Shown: in pieces, positions 27,001-35,916 of the stretch
Layout of the letters: each line of letters begins with the position of its first letter
Numbering within the stretch: the first letter of the stretch is position 1
Source: Imperialibacter sp040222815
Lineage (GTDB): Bacteria; Bacteroidota; Bacteroidia; Cytophagales; Cyclobacteriaceae
DNA length: 64,000 bases
NCBI RefSeq assembly: GCF_040222815.1
Contig: NZ_JAVKCH010000018.1
Coordinates: 62,001 to 126,000 of the forward strand
Reading direction: 5' to 3'
Translations under genes and position numbers: made by a program
Notes under the pieces: model-generated
What the model saw: the letters and a program-made list of their open reading frames with translations, nothing else
Databases searched by the model: none
What the model was told of the DNA's origin: nothing

Positions 27001-28239
27001 CCAGCCGGTGCTGGTAATTATATCATTGACGCTAATGAAAACCAGAAAGGTGGAGCAAGTGCCGCTTCGGCAACTACGACGGGTGCTCAAAATATTGTGC
27101 TTGGAAATTTATCAGCTAGTGCATTGACCGTTGGAAATGGAAATATCGTTGCGGGTTATTCTGGAGCGGTGAGTTTAGTAGGAGGGTCAGATAACCTGGT
27201 GATTGGCCGCCTAGCAGACGTCACTGGCGATGGAAGTAATAATGTGGTGCTGGGCGATAACGCAGATGCGGCAGGAAGTAATTCTGTTGTAATTGGTGCT
27301 AGTGCCAGCGCCTCGGGTAACTTGGCTATCGCCATAGGAGAGAATACACAAGCAAACGGCGTGCGGAGCATGGCCTTCGGTGCCGGAACTATTGCAACAA
27401 CCGCTCAGACAGCCATTATTGGCGATGGTATTTCCAACAACACAACTTTTGACGTAGGGATTGGTACTAACGCCCCTACAGGACGACTGGGAGTAGCGAC
27501 TTTAGTTGGTGAAGCCAATAAAAATGGGATAGTTATTAGCCAAAATGCGGCGCTTGGAGCAGGTTTGATAGTTGATCTTACAGATGTTGGCAATTCCAAT
27601 GATGCTGTGATTGTAGACAATGCCGGCAGTGCAAGGGCAGCAGTTTTCAGAAATACAAATGTGGGAAATGTAGCCTCAACTCTTGTAGTAGAAAATGCCG
27701 CAGCTGGTAGTGGGCTTCAGGTAGATAAAACTACAGATGGCAATGCCATTGAAGTAAATTATAGCGGTACAACTACCGGAAGTGGTCTGCTGGTGAACAT
27801 GAACCTGGCGGGTACCGACCCAGCCATTTTAGTGACTAATTCAAGTGCTGCTGGTTCAATTGTGGCTGATGGAAACATAAGCACATCAGCTGCAGTCAAC
27901 ACCAATGACCTTTCGGTAGGTGGAAGTTCCATCCACAATGGCCCGTTTATTACGCCACCTCCTGTCACCAACCAAACGGTGGTTGCCTCGTTGCCAACCC
28001 CGGGATCAAGAATTGTTCGTCTAGTTGCAGGCGGAACCATCAATGCCATTGGTGCAGGACAAAACGGGCAGGAGCTTATTCTTATTAATGCAGGGCCGGC
28101 AGTTACGGTAAATGACGGAGCCACCATTTTCTTGAATAATAATAATACATTCAACATGAGTACCACCTCCACATTGCATTTGATCTACGATTTAGGGTTG
28201 GGTGCGTGGATCGAAATAGGACGGTCATTAAATCAATGA
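24097..28239 (+). CDS. Large repetitive surface protein, tail-fibre/YadA-head-like (1380 aa)
   Basis: A signal peptide (1-24, ending VSAQ) precedes a head module (GLLIPQLTTAQRTSM...FYFWLNSGWIAL, to about 110). Then come three imperfect repeats of about 51 residues with the signature PAPGDVSGSFALGLVVDQVGG (about 218-384), two near-identical 97-residue repeats (455-641), a beta-roll of the YadA-head kind (SVVIGASASASGNLAIAIGE, about 1070-1090 within 980-1130), and a fibrous C-terminus. It is very rich in Asp, Gly, Ala, Thr and Val and poor in Cys. I see no T9SS sorting domain, so attachment may depend on the following gene, which has one and overlaps its stop by four bases (ATGA). Probably an adhesin or fibre. 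Confidence 0.8.
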   Translation: MAVRPNLKAAVGLILLLLSGTVSAQNFSAGVNTENPNPRAVLHLVSPNGDQGLLIPQLTTAQRTSMAGGLNAQSNGLLVYDNEQGLFYFWLNSGWIALSVTDNQTLAVSGTNLTIQNGNSVDLAATGFLLAETDPTVPDAIKDGIDWTELTNIPAGFADGVDEVGSSAGDGTTILGDGNTTPFSVGVIDIAQVTGLATIAASGSFNDLADVPANLDVDNTDDLSTSAVPAPGDVSGSFALGLVVDQVGGQSAAAIGTAVSTIATAPSLDIDTSDDLTTSAVPAPGDVSGSFALGLVVDQVGGEAAADVGAATFFVINNPSIDPDFSDDLTLSDTPSGGDVSGDFGTGLVVDFVGSETASDVATATALVIANPTLDLDATDDFDGAYGSLTGVSVVNADVNAAAAIAGTKINPNFGTQNISTTGSVTAGSFVGNGSGLTGVPFTELDPTVPANIKDGVDWTELTGIPVGFADDTDDGVTDLTSFDTDDLTEGAGNFYYTDARVGTYLTGSSVTQFSDVTNAGSGQIITGAERTLLGTALQTEADPTVLASVKDGVDWTELTGIPVGFADDTDDGVTDLTSFDTDDLTEGAGNFYYTDTRVGTYLTGSSVTQFSDVTNAGSGQIITGAERTLLGTALQTEADPVWVADRTTLGSVGTINTGGNLIDWSQLKGVPTDFSDGVDEGSTLVDGSIWVGNAGLPSAVTMSGDITLSNTGVATIAANAVDNTKIAATTITNSEISVTAAIAGAKITPDFGTQNIITSGNIQLTTSPTAGYVLTSDATGVGTWQPGSFALPYTNAVADINALFDLDNTGTGPAARFANTFTNGTAVLVAGNIAFEENLTRKIAIQDNLAAAGDDLEVAAGNSLFAGANGGVLNLRGGNATTGNGGNISLEPGTSAGTNGWIDMRGVARFGQVSATQSGRLEIEDNVGTGRVSINGAAVITSYNLSLPGANGTGALTNDGSGALTWNPAGAGNYIIDANENQKGGASAASATTTGAQNIVLGNLSASALTVGNGNIVAGYSGAVSLVGGSDNLVIGRLADVTGDGSNNVVLGDNADAAGSNSVVIGASASASGNLAIAIGENTQANGVRSMAFGAGTIATTAQTAIIGDGISNNTTFDVGIGTNAPTGRLGVATLVGEANKNGIVISQNAALGAGLIVDLTDVGNSNDAVIVDNAGSARAAVFRNTNVGNVASTLVVENAAAGSGLQVDKTTDGNAIEVNYSGTTTGSGLLVNMNLAGTDPAILVTNSSAAGSIVADGNISTSAAVNTNDLSVGGSSIHNGPFITPPPVTNQTVVASLPTPGSRIVRLVAGGTINAIGAGQNGQELILINAGPAVTVNDGATIFLNNNNTFNMSTTSTLHLIYDLGLGAWIEIGRSLNQ
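25459..26018 (+). repeat. Two tandem 291-base repeats inside the adhesin gene
   Basis: Bases 25459-25727 recur at 25750-26018, an offset of exactly 291 bases (97 codons). By eye about ten bases differ, nearly all in third codon positions. Such high identity points to recent in-frame duplication or ongoing gene conversion. Copy number may vary between strains. Confidence 0.9.
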
Positions 28240-29447
28240 TGAGAAATCTACTCACCATATTTTTTACTTTAGCTGTGCTTTCCGCCAGCTCACAGACCTT
28301 CAACCTCGGAAGCGACGCCGGCCTATTCGTGGGTGGCGACGCCAGCTTTTACTTCGGGGGCAACACTACCCTGAATGGGAAGCTCAACAACCAGGGACAA
28401 GTGACCAGCTTCAGCGATATCAACTTCGTGTCGAACACGGATGTCGGTAGCATCAAATTCATTGGCACGGCCGACCAGGAGCTTATTGGAGAAGAGCTGA
28501 TTTTCTTTGACTTTACTGTGGACAAAGATGGACAGCTAAGGGTAAACCCAAGAAAAATTACGGTCAATGGCACCATGAGCATGGCCAGGGGTGTGATCAA
28601 GACCGATGCTGACCAGGAAGTAGTTATTAAAGGGAGCACAACCTCCGGTGGTACCGGGTATATTGAAGGCAGAGCGTTGGGTGTGCTTTCTAATGGTGAA
28701 CTCACCTTCCCTACAGGCATCAACGGATTTACTAACTATATTACCTTCAGCGGCTTCGATCCAAATATTACATTCGAGGTGAGAATCCTGAGTCCGGACG
28801 GTTCCACACTGAATCCTGATGAGGACATTGTGGGAATTGCCGACCAGGTAGAGTGGCAGGTGGTATCTCCCGAAGTGCCGGCAAGCGCCTTTGTTAGCGT
28901 GGATTTTTCAGGCATCGATCTGGAGAATTTTCAAAATGGGCAGCAGATACGATCTGAAAAATATGAAGCGGCGTTAGTTATGTACACTGCAGATGATACC
29001 TTATACCATAGCGTTCCGGGTGTCTTTGTCGATGGCTCTGACCCACAGTCGGAGTCGTTTGGCAGGTTTGAATCGACGGAACGCATTCCTATCTCAAGTG
29101 AAGTTACTCGTTTGAACATAGCACTGATACCGGTCATCATCAGGCCCCACTTCTTTGTCCCCAACTCGTTCGCACCCAATGGCGAACTGGACGAGAACCA
29201 CCTGTTTAGGCCGTTTTACTCCGGTGATAAGGTAACAAGTATTTATATGCGGGTGTTCGACTCGTTCAACAAAGAGGTATACCTCTTTAGCCAGGCAGGA
29301 GACGAGGTCGATCTTTCGCTGATGGGCTGGGACGGCACCATGCCCTCAGGGGTGGGAGCTCCGAATGGTGTATATTACTACACCATTCAGTTGCAGGGCG
29401 AGACTGAGAATCATAATCAATCGGGCGCAGTACTTTTGGTAAAATAA
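28236..29447 (+). CDS. T9SS type B sorting domain (gliding-motility-associated) protein (403 aa)
   Basis: A signal peptide (MMRNLLTIFFTLAVLSASSQ) is followed by a beta-sandwich/beta-helix region (G-rich strands, NGTMSMARGVIKTDADQEVV) and a C-terminal gliding-motility-associated domain of the CHU_C/T9SS type B kind: FFVPNSFAPNGELDENHLFRP, RVFDSFNKEVYLFSQ, WDGT, GVYYYTIQL. Type B domains are exported by T9SS and usually depend on a neighbouring PorP/SprF protein, which here is the very next gene. I placed the start at the ATG overlapping the upstream stop (ATGA); a second ATG follows directly. It may link the large adhesin to the cell surface. Confidence 0.88.
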   Translation: MMRNLLTIFFTLAVLSASSQTFNLGSDAGLFVGGDASFYFGGNTTLNGKLNNQGQVTSFSDINFVSNTDVGSIKFIGTADQELIGEELIFFDFTVDKDGQLRVNPRKITVNGTMSMARGVIKTDADQEVVIKGSTTSGGTGYIEGRALGVLSNGELTFPTGINGFTNYITFSGFDPNITFEVRILSPDGSTLNPDEDIVGIADQVEWQVVSPEVPASAFVSVDFSGIDLENFQNGQQIRSEKYEAALVMYTADDTLYHSVPGVFVDGSDPQSESFGRFESTERIPISSEVTRLNIALIPVIIRPHFFVPNSFAPNGELDENHLFRPFYSGDKVTSIYMRVFDSFNKEVYLFSQAGDEVDLSLMGWDGTMPSGVGAPNGVYYYTIQLQGETENHNQSGAVLLVK

Positions 29448-29448
29448 T

Positions 29449-30486
29449 ATGAGAAAAACTTTTACTGCGACACTATTTTTTATTTCACTCAACCTCCTGG
29501 CTCAGGAGGGACAGTTTTCGCAATATTTTGCCAGCTCGTCTTTTATGAGCCCGGCCTTTACAGGAGCTATCCCCAACCTTTCTCTTAATTCCAACTACAA
29601 AAGAGGGGGCAGCCCTAATTCAGAAAACTTCTTTGAGATGGTGCAAACCACCTTCACCTACCCGTTTCAAAAGCACACCAGCAAATCGGTACAGGTAGGT
29701 GGAGCAGGGATCAGTTTTTTTCAGGAACGCCGGGGTTATCAGGGGCTTTACAGTGCCAGAAAGGTGCTTTTGAACGGAGCCTACAATATCAAGCTTGACC
29801 AGTTTTCAAACCGTTACTTTATTTTTGGCCTACAGGGGGGCGCTGTGCAGCAGCGAATCAATGGCAACCAATTGCAGTGGGGTTCTCAGTTCAATAAGTA
29901 CTTTGGTTATGACGACACCAGGCCAGGGGAGGGTATTCCAGTTTCTTCCGTGTTCTACCCGGTCTTTAATTTTGGGGTCATGTACACGGCTTTCGATAAC
30001 CAAAACCTGTACATCAGAGACAGGAGCTTCACTTTTGGTGCCAGCATCGATAACCTTAACCGACCTATCATCGACTACCAAAGTGTTGAGCCCAGCCGTC
30101 TCAATTTCCTTTATAAGGCTTTCGGCTCGGTGAAGCTACCACTGGCACCCCGCTGGCACATATTTCCGTCTTTCTATGCGCTCTATTCCCATGGCAATAC
30201 TCAGGTAAACGCTGGTACTTACCTGTCCACCTTTCTTAGCTCTGTGCGCTCCCGCACTGCGTTTCTTATGCAGTTTGGAGCGTGGTACAGAGTGGGAGAT
30301 TCAGTCATTGTGCTTACTGGCTTCCAGGTAGAAAATATAAGGCTTGGGTTCAGCGTGGACCTGAATGCGCAAACTTACAACCTGGGCACGGAGCTAAGCA
30401 ACGACCTGCCAACGTATGAAATCTCGCTTACTTATAATTTGAATTTGTCTCGGCCGCTGCGTAATATGACCAGCCCCATTTTCTAG
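29449..30486 (+). CDS. PorP/SprF family outer-membrane protein (345 aa)
   Basis: A signal peptide (1-18) precedes the family opening GQFSQYFASSSFMSPAFTGA, a hallmark of PorP/SprF, then a predicted 14-strand beta-barrel. SprF-type proteins are needed for export or anchoring of the specific T9SS type B protein encoded beside them. The start lies one base after the stop of the type B gene and the OmpA-family gene begins three bases after this one, so the four genes 24097-32724 form one operon. Confidence 0.92.
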   Translation: MRKTFTATLFFISLNLLAQEGQFSQYFASSSFMSPAFTGAIPNLSLNSNYKRGGSPNSENFFEMVQTTFTYPFQKHTSKSVQVGGAGISFFQERRGYQGLYSARKVLLNGAYNIKLDQFSNRYFIFGLQGGAVQQRINGNQLQWGSQFNKYFGYDDTRPGEGIPVSSVFYPVFNFGVMYTAFDNQNLYIRDRSFTFGASIDNLNRPIIDYQSVEPSRLNFLYKAFGSVKLPLAPRWHIFPSFYALYSHGNTQVNAGTYLSTFLSSVRSRTAFLMQFGAWYRVGDSVIVLTGFQVENIRLGFSVDLNAQTYNLGTELSNDLPTYEISLTYNLNLSRPLRNMTSPIF

Positions 30487-30489
30487 CCA

Positions 30490-32724
30490 ATGAGAAAAGT
30501 AATACTTATCGCTTTTATTTTATCAGCCCACATCGGCTTCTCGCAGTCGGTGCCTAAGCTGGTGGAGTTTGCGGAGGCACACTTTGAGGCGCATCAGTAC
30601 CTGGAGGCTATTGAGTACTACGAAAAGATTGTCAGTATCGATAAGCAAAATATTGAGTCGAGGTACAAGCTGGCCATTTGTTATCAACAGACACTTCAGT
30701 ACGATAAAGCGGAGGTAGCATTTGTTGCGTTGGGCAACCGACCCGACCATCCTTTTCGGGCGAGGTCCCTTTATTATTATGCCACACTGCGAATGCACGA
30801 CAGTGCCTATGAAGAAGCAGACTCTGTTTACAATGTGTTGATCTCCATGCCCGACGCAAGTCCAGAGCTAATTGACTTGTCGAGAAACCACAAGGAGGGG
30901 TGTTTGCTGGCCATCCGACAGAAAAAGCTTGACAGAGGATTTACTGTGGGAGTGATGGAGGGTATTAATTCAAAATTTCATGATTTTGGTGCTGTGGTGA
31001 ATCCTGCCAATCTTCATTTGGTGTTTGCTACAACCCGCAACTTGCCTGGCGAACAGTTTGAGGGCAGTCAGTACGATGGGCTGCTCCCCGATTTGGCGGC
31101 CTATGAGCACCGGAGGAACAATAGATGGGTATACGCCAGTGGCGATCAAAATTTTGGCAATGTTAATACCCATTGGGCAGAGGGGTCTGGATCTTTCACT
31201 GCCGATGGAAAGAAGTTCTATTTCTCATCCTGCCTGGGAGAGGCTGCTTCAGACTGTTCCATCTATGTTAGCTATCTGGAGAAAGACAAATGGACAAAGC
31301 CCGTGGTGCTGAATGAGTACGTCAACGAGCCTGGGTCGGAAAACAAACATCCTTACATTACCAGCTCAGGGGACACGCTGTTTTTCAGCTCAGATCGGCC
31401 TGGCGGAGCCGGAGGAGCCGATATATGGATGAGTTTGACAGGGGCGTATGCCGAATCATGGTCGCCAGCCATTAATTTGGGTAAAGTAATTAACTCCCCG
31501 GAGAACGAAATAACACCTTACTACTCTGAGGTGTTCAGTTGCCTGGTGTTTGCCAGCGACGGACATGTCGGCTATGGCGGCTACGACCTCTATGCAGCAA
31601 AAGGGCAGTCCTTTTTTGAGCCCCATGTCTACAACCTGGGCGCTCCGTTTAACTCCACCTGGGACGATACTTACTTTAATATTTCCGACTCCATTGGCTT
31701 CCTCACCACCAACCGGCTCAACGGAAAAATATTGGACCTTTTTTCTTTTCAGGTCAGCGACGAAAAGTTGTTTTTGTCCCTTCTCATTTCCGGGGAATCG
31801 CTGATAGATGCCCGTATTATGTCGAACCTGAGAGATACCCGTTCGATTGATATTGTGACGCTCAGAGTAGAGGACTATCAGGGATATGAGCTCTATGAAG
31901 CGGTTAACTTTGAGAAGCCAAAACCCGACCTGATAGTTGAAAAGCAAATGGGCGCCCGACCAAAAAAAGTATACAATCCGGAAGCAATTGCAGATGGGGG
32001 CGGTACGCAGGGAGCGGGGTCACAACGAACAGGAGCCGGGCCGTCTTATCTGCCGTCAGGCGCTGGGAGTAAGGCCCGTATGGGCTTTTCCGGCGGCAGG
32101 TCGGAGCCTTCCAGGAACCAAGGGTTTGAGAAGATTCTATTCGATTTCGGCATGGCGGTGTTACGACCACAAGCGAAAGCAGCTTTGAATAGCATGGTGG
32201 AGCAAGTGAGCATCGATAATATCAGCAAGATCAGCCTGTTTGGTTTTGCTGACAATCTTGGTGGCGAAGAGTACAATATGGAACTCTGTAAGAAAAGGGG
32301 AGAAGCCGTAAAGACCTATCTTACGACTCTTGGCGTGCCAGCGGAGAAGGTCTTTGTTTACCCACGGGGTGAATTAACACCTGACGGTGACAGTGATCAC
32401 TGGTTCAAAAGGATTTTGCGGAGAAGGGTGGAGGTGCAAATTGAGACGAACACACCCATTAGCCTGCTTTCAGCAAGCACCTACATCCTGAGAAAGCCCA
32501 ATGACCTTATGGAGATTGCCAGGCAGCTTGGGTACGAATCGGACGCTTTCAACGCCTGGAATGGTCACCCAAAAAAGCCGTTGCAAAAAGGCAGCACTAT
32601 TCGGGTGTATGAACCAGCCCCAAACCCGCCAAATATGGCCAATTTTATCACTGAGGAGAATTTATTCGAATTTCTTCACAAGGTGGAACTCAATGCTCCC
32701 CCTCTAGAAGTTTTTAGAGACTAG
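30490..32724 (+). CDS. OmpA-family protein with TPR, PD40 and LysM-like modules (PorE-like, 744 aa)
   Basis: The order is signal peptide (1-18), TPR repeats (about 22-125), PD40/WD40-like beta-propeller blades (about 150-400, with GKKFYFSS and GDTLFFSSDRPGGAGGADIWMS), a Gly/Ser-rich linker (about 490-545), an OmpA peptidoglycan-binding domain (FEKILFDFGMAVL...GFADNLGGEEYNMELCKKRGEAV) and a C-terminal LysM-like segment (YILRKPNDLMEIARQLG). This resembles PorE, which ties the T9SS machinery to peptidoglycan, with an extra LysM. It closes the adhesin operon and probably anchors the SprF/type B complex to the cell wall. Its end overlaps the convergent CHAT gene by 21 bases. Confidence 0.9.
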   Translation: MRKVILIAFILSAHIGFSQSVPKLVEFAEAHFEAHQYLEAIEYYEKIVSIDKQNIESRYKLAICYQQTLQYDKAEVAFVALGNRPDHPFRARSLYYYATLRMHDSAYEEADSVYNVLISMPDASPELIDLSRNHKEGCLLAIRQKKLDRGFTVGVMEGINSKFHDFGAVVNPANLHLVFATTRNLPGEQFEGSQYDGLLPDLAAYEHRRNNRWVYASGDQNFGNVNTHWAEGSGSFTADGKKFYFSSCLGEAASDCSIYVSYLEKDKWTKPVVLNEYVNEPGSENKHPYITSSGDTLFFSSDRPGGAGGADIWMSLTGAYAESWSPAINLGKVINSPENEITPYYSEVFSCLVFASDGHVGYGGYDLYAAKGQSFFEPHVYNLGAPFNSTWDDTYFNISDSIGFLTTNRLNGKILDLFSFQVSDEKLFLSLLISGESLIDARIMSNLRDTRSIDIVTLRVEDYQGYELYEAVNFEKPKPDLIVEKQMGARPKKVYNPEAIADGGGTQGAGSQRTGAGPSYLPSGAGSKARMGFSGGRSEPSRNQGFEKILFDFGMAVLRPQAKAALNSMVEQVSIDNISKISLFGFADNLGGEEYNMELCKKRGEAVKTYLTTLGVPAEKVFVYPRGELTPDGDSDHWFKRILRRRVEVQIETNTPISLLSASTYILRKPNDLMEIARQLGYESDAFNAWNGHPKKPLQKGSTIRVYEPAPNPPNMANFITEENLFEFLHKVELNAPPLEVFRD

Positions 32725-35613
32725 AATATAAGCGCCCCAGTCGTAAGGGTTGTCATACTCCTTTCTAAACAGCCGTCTTGCACTGAAGAATGCTTCCTGC
32801 GGATCCTCAAGTGACAACAATTCCTGATAGTAGATATTCATAAACCGACGAGCGGCATTGTCATTGATTTTGACGAGGCTGAGCAAAATATTCTTGGCGC
32901 CTGCTACCAAAAAAGCTCTCTGCAAACCGAATACTCCTTCTCCATTTTTCACCGTGCCCAGGCCGGTCTCGCAAGCGGCCAGCACAATCAGGCTGGTTTG
33001 ATCCAGCACAAGGTTCATGGCTTCGTAGGCGGATAGCAGACCATCGTTATCGTCGGTCTCTTCTTCTCTGGAAAGATAAATGCCACTGCTGTGAAGCGGG
33101 TCAACATGATTGGGGTCGTCGTTGAAGTACCCGTGGGTGGCGATGTGGATCAGCCCCGGATTCGACAGCCGTTTCATTTGGCCCTCGGTGGCGTCGTTGA
33201 AATAATAGGTGTCCGACTTCCACTTCCTCACATCAAGGATGCCGGTGATGTCGTTGGCTTCACGCTCGGCCCCAGGGAGCTGAAGCAGTTTGTGTGTTTC
33301 GCCCAGCCGGCCAAAGTTAGGGTTGCCGAAGATCTTGGCATCTCTTACGAACTTGGTGTCTTCTGAGTACAGCAGGTCTTTTCCGCTAGTGATATGAATC
33401 AAGTCGTATTCATCGGCAATGTACATATCACGTTCATTGTCGAAAAAGATGACAGGGTTCAACTTATGAAAAAGGCCATCAGGTGAAAAGTAAATGGTTT
33501 TCACGTCTTTCAAATGCGCTCCAATGGGTTTCCAGAACACGTTGTAGCTATTCACATCCTGCACGCCAAATTGCAGGGCATTTTTGTACAATGAAAATGC
33601 CTTGGCAAAGTCTGTTTGCTTGGGCCAGGTAACTGTTTCCAGCACGTTGCCCGGCTTGATAACAAAGGCGGCATAACGCTCCCTTTCTTCGAAACCCTGC
33701 TTCAGCTTTTTGTCACTTACCTCCACAGAATAATTCCTGAATTGAATGATGTCCACCATGGCTGCGCCTTCCTTCATTACCTCGCTCAACTCGTTCCAGG
33801 TGTGGTACGACGACTTCTCCTGATCGGAGAAGATTTTGAACGATAGAGAAAGCTCTTTTTCAAGCTGAGCCGATTCTGCCTCCAGCAGACTTATCGAAAT
33901 ATTTTGTCTTATCCTTTCTTCTTCCGTTAAAAGGTACGCCTGGGCTAGCCTGTATTTTTTGTCCCGCCAGTCGTTGTACATATTAACCACCTTTTCATCA
34001 CCACTTCCCTGGATGAGTTTCTTCATTTTTTCGGAGGCATAGAAGAGAACCCCCTTGGTATTCAGGAAGTGGTTGAGCGCATCTTCGGCATATTGGCCAC
34101 TGAAAAAGCTTTCAGAAAAAGCAAGCGAACAGAATCTTTCAATATTGTATCTGGTCTCATCAAAATAGAGCTTTCGTTGCCGATCCGTTAACACAGGGAA
34201 CACATCCTGCATGTGCTTTATTTCAGAGTCCAGCGCTTCGTTAAATACGTCCATGGCCGCCACCGAATCTTTCATTAGCAAATGATAAATCCCGAGGTCG
34301 TTGAGGCTTTTGATATACAGCGGATGGTATCTGCCCAGCGCTTTCTCCCGGATTTGCTTTGACTGCATCAGCAGCTTGCCAGACAGAGAATAGTTGCCCA
34401 GCTGCATGTAGAGCAAGGCAACGTTGTTCAGCGATGTGGCGTAGTTTGGATGATTAACGCCCGACAGCACTTTGTCCATGTCAAGCACCCTGGTGTACAG
34501 GTTCAGTGACTCACCCAGCTCTCCCTTTTCTTTCAAAATGCCAGCCAGGTTGTTCAGGCTGCTGGCGTAGTCAGGGTTCATGGTGCCGTAGAGGCTTTTG
34601 AAACCTTCAGAGCTTTCGGTGAAGCACTCCTCAGCTTTTTCCAGGTCACCTTTTTTCATGTAAATGGCACCGAGGTTGTTGAGCATATAGGGCCGGATAT
34701 TCCGCAGGTCTTTCCCGGTTTCCAGTGCCTGATCCATGTATGATTCGGCCGATTCGAGGTCATTCAGCCGGTAATACAGATAGCCCAGCTCATTCAATGT
34801 TTCCAGCATTTCATCAGGCTGGTCTCCATAAATCTCCCTCTTTCGTTCGAGGTTGTGCAGCAGGTAGTTTTCCGAGTCGGAATAGTCTCCTTGCTCGATT
34901 TTCAACGATGACAGCCTGTCAATCGCTTGAAAATACAGCCACTCATGGTTTCCCTGGGCAAGTTCTACTGCACTTATCAGTTCTTCTTCTCCGTGTTCAA
35001 GGTCGCCGAAATGCCTGTAAGTGGTGCCCAGCTCGATCTGGAGGGTAATTCTAATCGAATCATTCTTTTCGCCAATAAAGCTAACAGCTTCATTAAGTGC
35101 GGCCAGGCTTTTTTCGAAATCGCCGGTTTCACGGTAGTAAATGCCTTTGTTCAGCAGGAATCGTGTTTGCGCTTCATGATTGTTGAGGTACCATTTATTT
35201 ACCACCCGCTCTGCCAGGTTCAAGTATCTGCCCGACGTTTCAAAATCTCCTGTTTCCTGATTGATGGTGGAAAGGTTATAGTAAAGCCCGAGGAGATCTT
35301 TGTGGATAGAGTCTTTATTGACCAACTCGTGCTTAAGACCGGCTAACAGGCTGTTAACGCTTCGCTTTCTGTCGTTAAGGTCCCAGAAGAGGAGGCCTAT
35401 ATTGTTGTAGAGAGCCGCCAGGCCAATTTCTTCTACACACCTGCCCGAATCAAGGTCGACCAGCAGTGCATTGGCATAAAACTTTGCCTTCTCAGGATAG
35501 CTGTGCTTGTACCGCTCCACGCTGTCGTACTTCTGGATGCAGGTTTGTCCCACAGCCGACAGGGCAGGCAGCATTAGTACAAGTACAAAGCTAAAAAGTT
35601 TCGTCATTAGCAC
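32704..35613 (-). CDS. Exported CHAT-domain protein with TPR repeats (969 aa)
   Basis: The N-terminus has a signal peptide (MLMTKLFSFVLVLMLPALSAVGQ). About ten TPR units of the Kinesin-light-chain type follow (residues 60-470; for example YASSLNNLAGILKEKGELGESLNLYTRVL in part), then a helical region and a C-terminal CHAT caspase-like protease domain with the His in IATHG (near 826) and the Cys in AACETGLG (near 880). TPR-CHAT proteases in bacteria cleave partner proteins, some under CRISPR or gasdermin systems, but the signal peptide here places it outside the cytoplasm. No gasdermin-like or CRISPR gene is adjacent. Substrate unknown. Confidence 0.9.
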   Translation of the reverse strand: MLMTKLFSFVLVLMLPALSAVGQTCIQKYDSVERYKHSYPEKAKFYANALLVDLDSGRCVEEIGLAALYNNIGLLFWDLNDRKRSVNSLLAGLKHELVNKDSIHKDLLGLYYNLSTINQETGDFETSGRYLNLAERVVNKWYLNNHEAQTRFLLNKGIYYRETGDFEKSLAALNEAVSFIGEKNDSIRITLQIELGTTYRHFGDLEHGEEELISAVELAQGNHEWLYFQAIDRLSSLKIEQGDYSDSENYLLHNLERKREIYGDQPDEMLETLNELGYLYYRLNDLESAESYMDQALETGKDLRNIRPYMLNNLGAIYMKKGDLEKAEECFTESSEGFKSLYGTMNPDYASSLNNLAGILKEKGELGESLNLYTRVLDMDKVLSGVNHPNYATSLNNVALLYMQLGNYSLSGKLLMQSKQIREKALGRYHPLYIKSLNDLGIYHLLMKDSVAAMDVFNEALDSEIKHMQDVFPVLTDRQRKLYFDETRYNIERFCSLAFSESFFSGQYAEDALNHFLNTKGVLFYASEKMKKLIQGSGDEKVVNMYNDWRDKKYRLAQAYLLTEEERIRQNISISLLEAESAQLEKELSLSFKIFSDQEKSSYHTWNELSEVMKEGAAMVDIIQFRNYSVEVSDKKLKQGFEERERYAAFVIKPGNVLETVTWPKQTDFAKAFSLYKNALQFGVQDVNSYNVFWKPIGAHLKDVKTIYFSPDGLFHKLNPVIFFDNERDMYIADEYDLIHITSGKDLLYSEDTKFVRDAKIFGNPNFGRLGETHKLLQLPGAEREANDITGILDVRKWKSDTYYFNDATEGQMKRLSNPGLIHIATHGYFNDDPNHVDPLHSSGIYLSREEETDDNDGLLSAYEAMNLVLDQTSLIVLAACETGLGTVKNGEGVFGLQRAFLVAGAKNILLSLVKINDNAARRFMNIYYQELLSLEDPQEAFFSARRLFRKEYDNPYDWGAYILVSKNF

Positions 35614-35849
35614 GTCTCAGGTCAATAGGCTCTAATCCATTAGCCGACAGTAAGTTGCTGTTTGGCCGGTAAAGAACCCGTAAGTTAACATTATTTGATA
35701 CTTCAATTGTGTAAAGAGTGCAAAAGACTACTCATTTGTCTGATTTAAGGAGGTGGAGCATTTCAATGCAGTAGCAGGCATCAGTGAAGTGGTTGAGTTA
35801 ATATTTGATTACTATTGGTGTCCGGCTTTTTTCAGGCTATCATATACCG
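35614..35849. other. Intergenic region between CHAT gene and transglutaminase gene
   Basis: This divergent spacer (to the gene start at 35917) holds no credible gene or strong hairpin. It must carry promoters for both directions, but only the plus-strand box at 35850-35857 is recognisable. Confidence 0.4.
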
Positions 35850-35857
35850 TACATTTG
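35850..35857 (+). promoter_or_regulatory. Candidate -7 box of the transglutaminase-like gene
   Basis: TACATTTG fits the Bacteroidota -7 consensus TAnnTTTG and would give a leader of about 55 bases to the ATG at 35917. I find no TTG at the expected 19-21-base distance upstream. Confidence 0.35.
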
Positions 35858-35916
35858 CGCCCCGACTCCCTTTTTATCTTTTCTTAACCGTTTCATTTTC
35901 TAAATATCTTCGTTGC

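Noticed and set aside
32704..35613. CRISPR-associated TPR-CHAT (craspase-type) effector
   Set aside because: No cas7-11-like gene, repeats or other CRISPR parts in the window, and the protein has a signal peptide.
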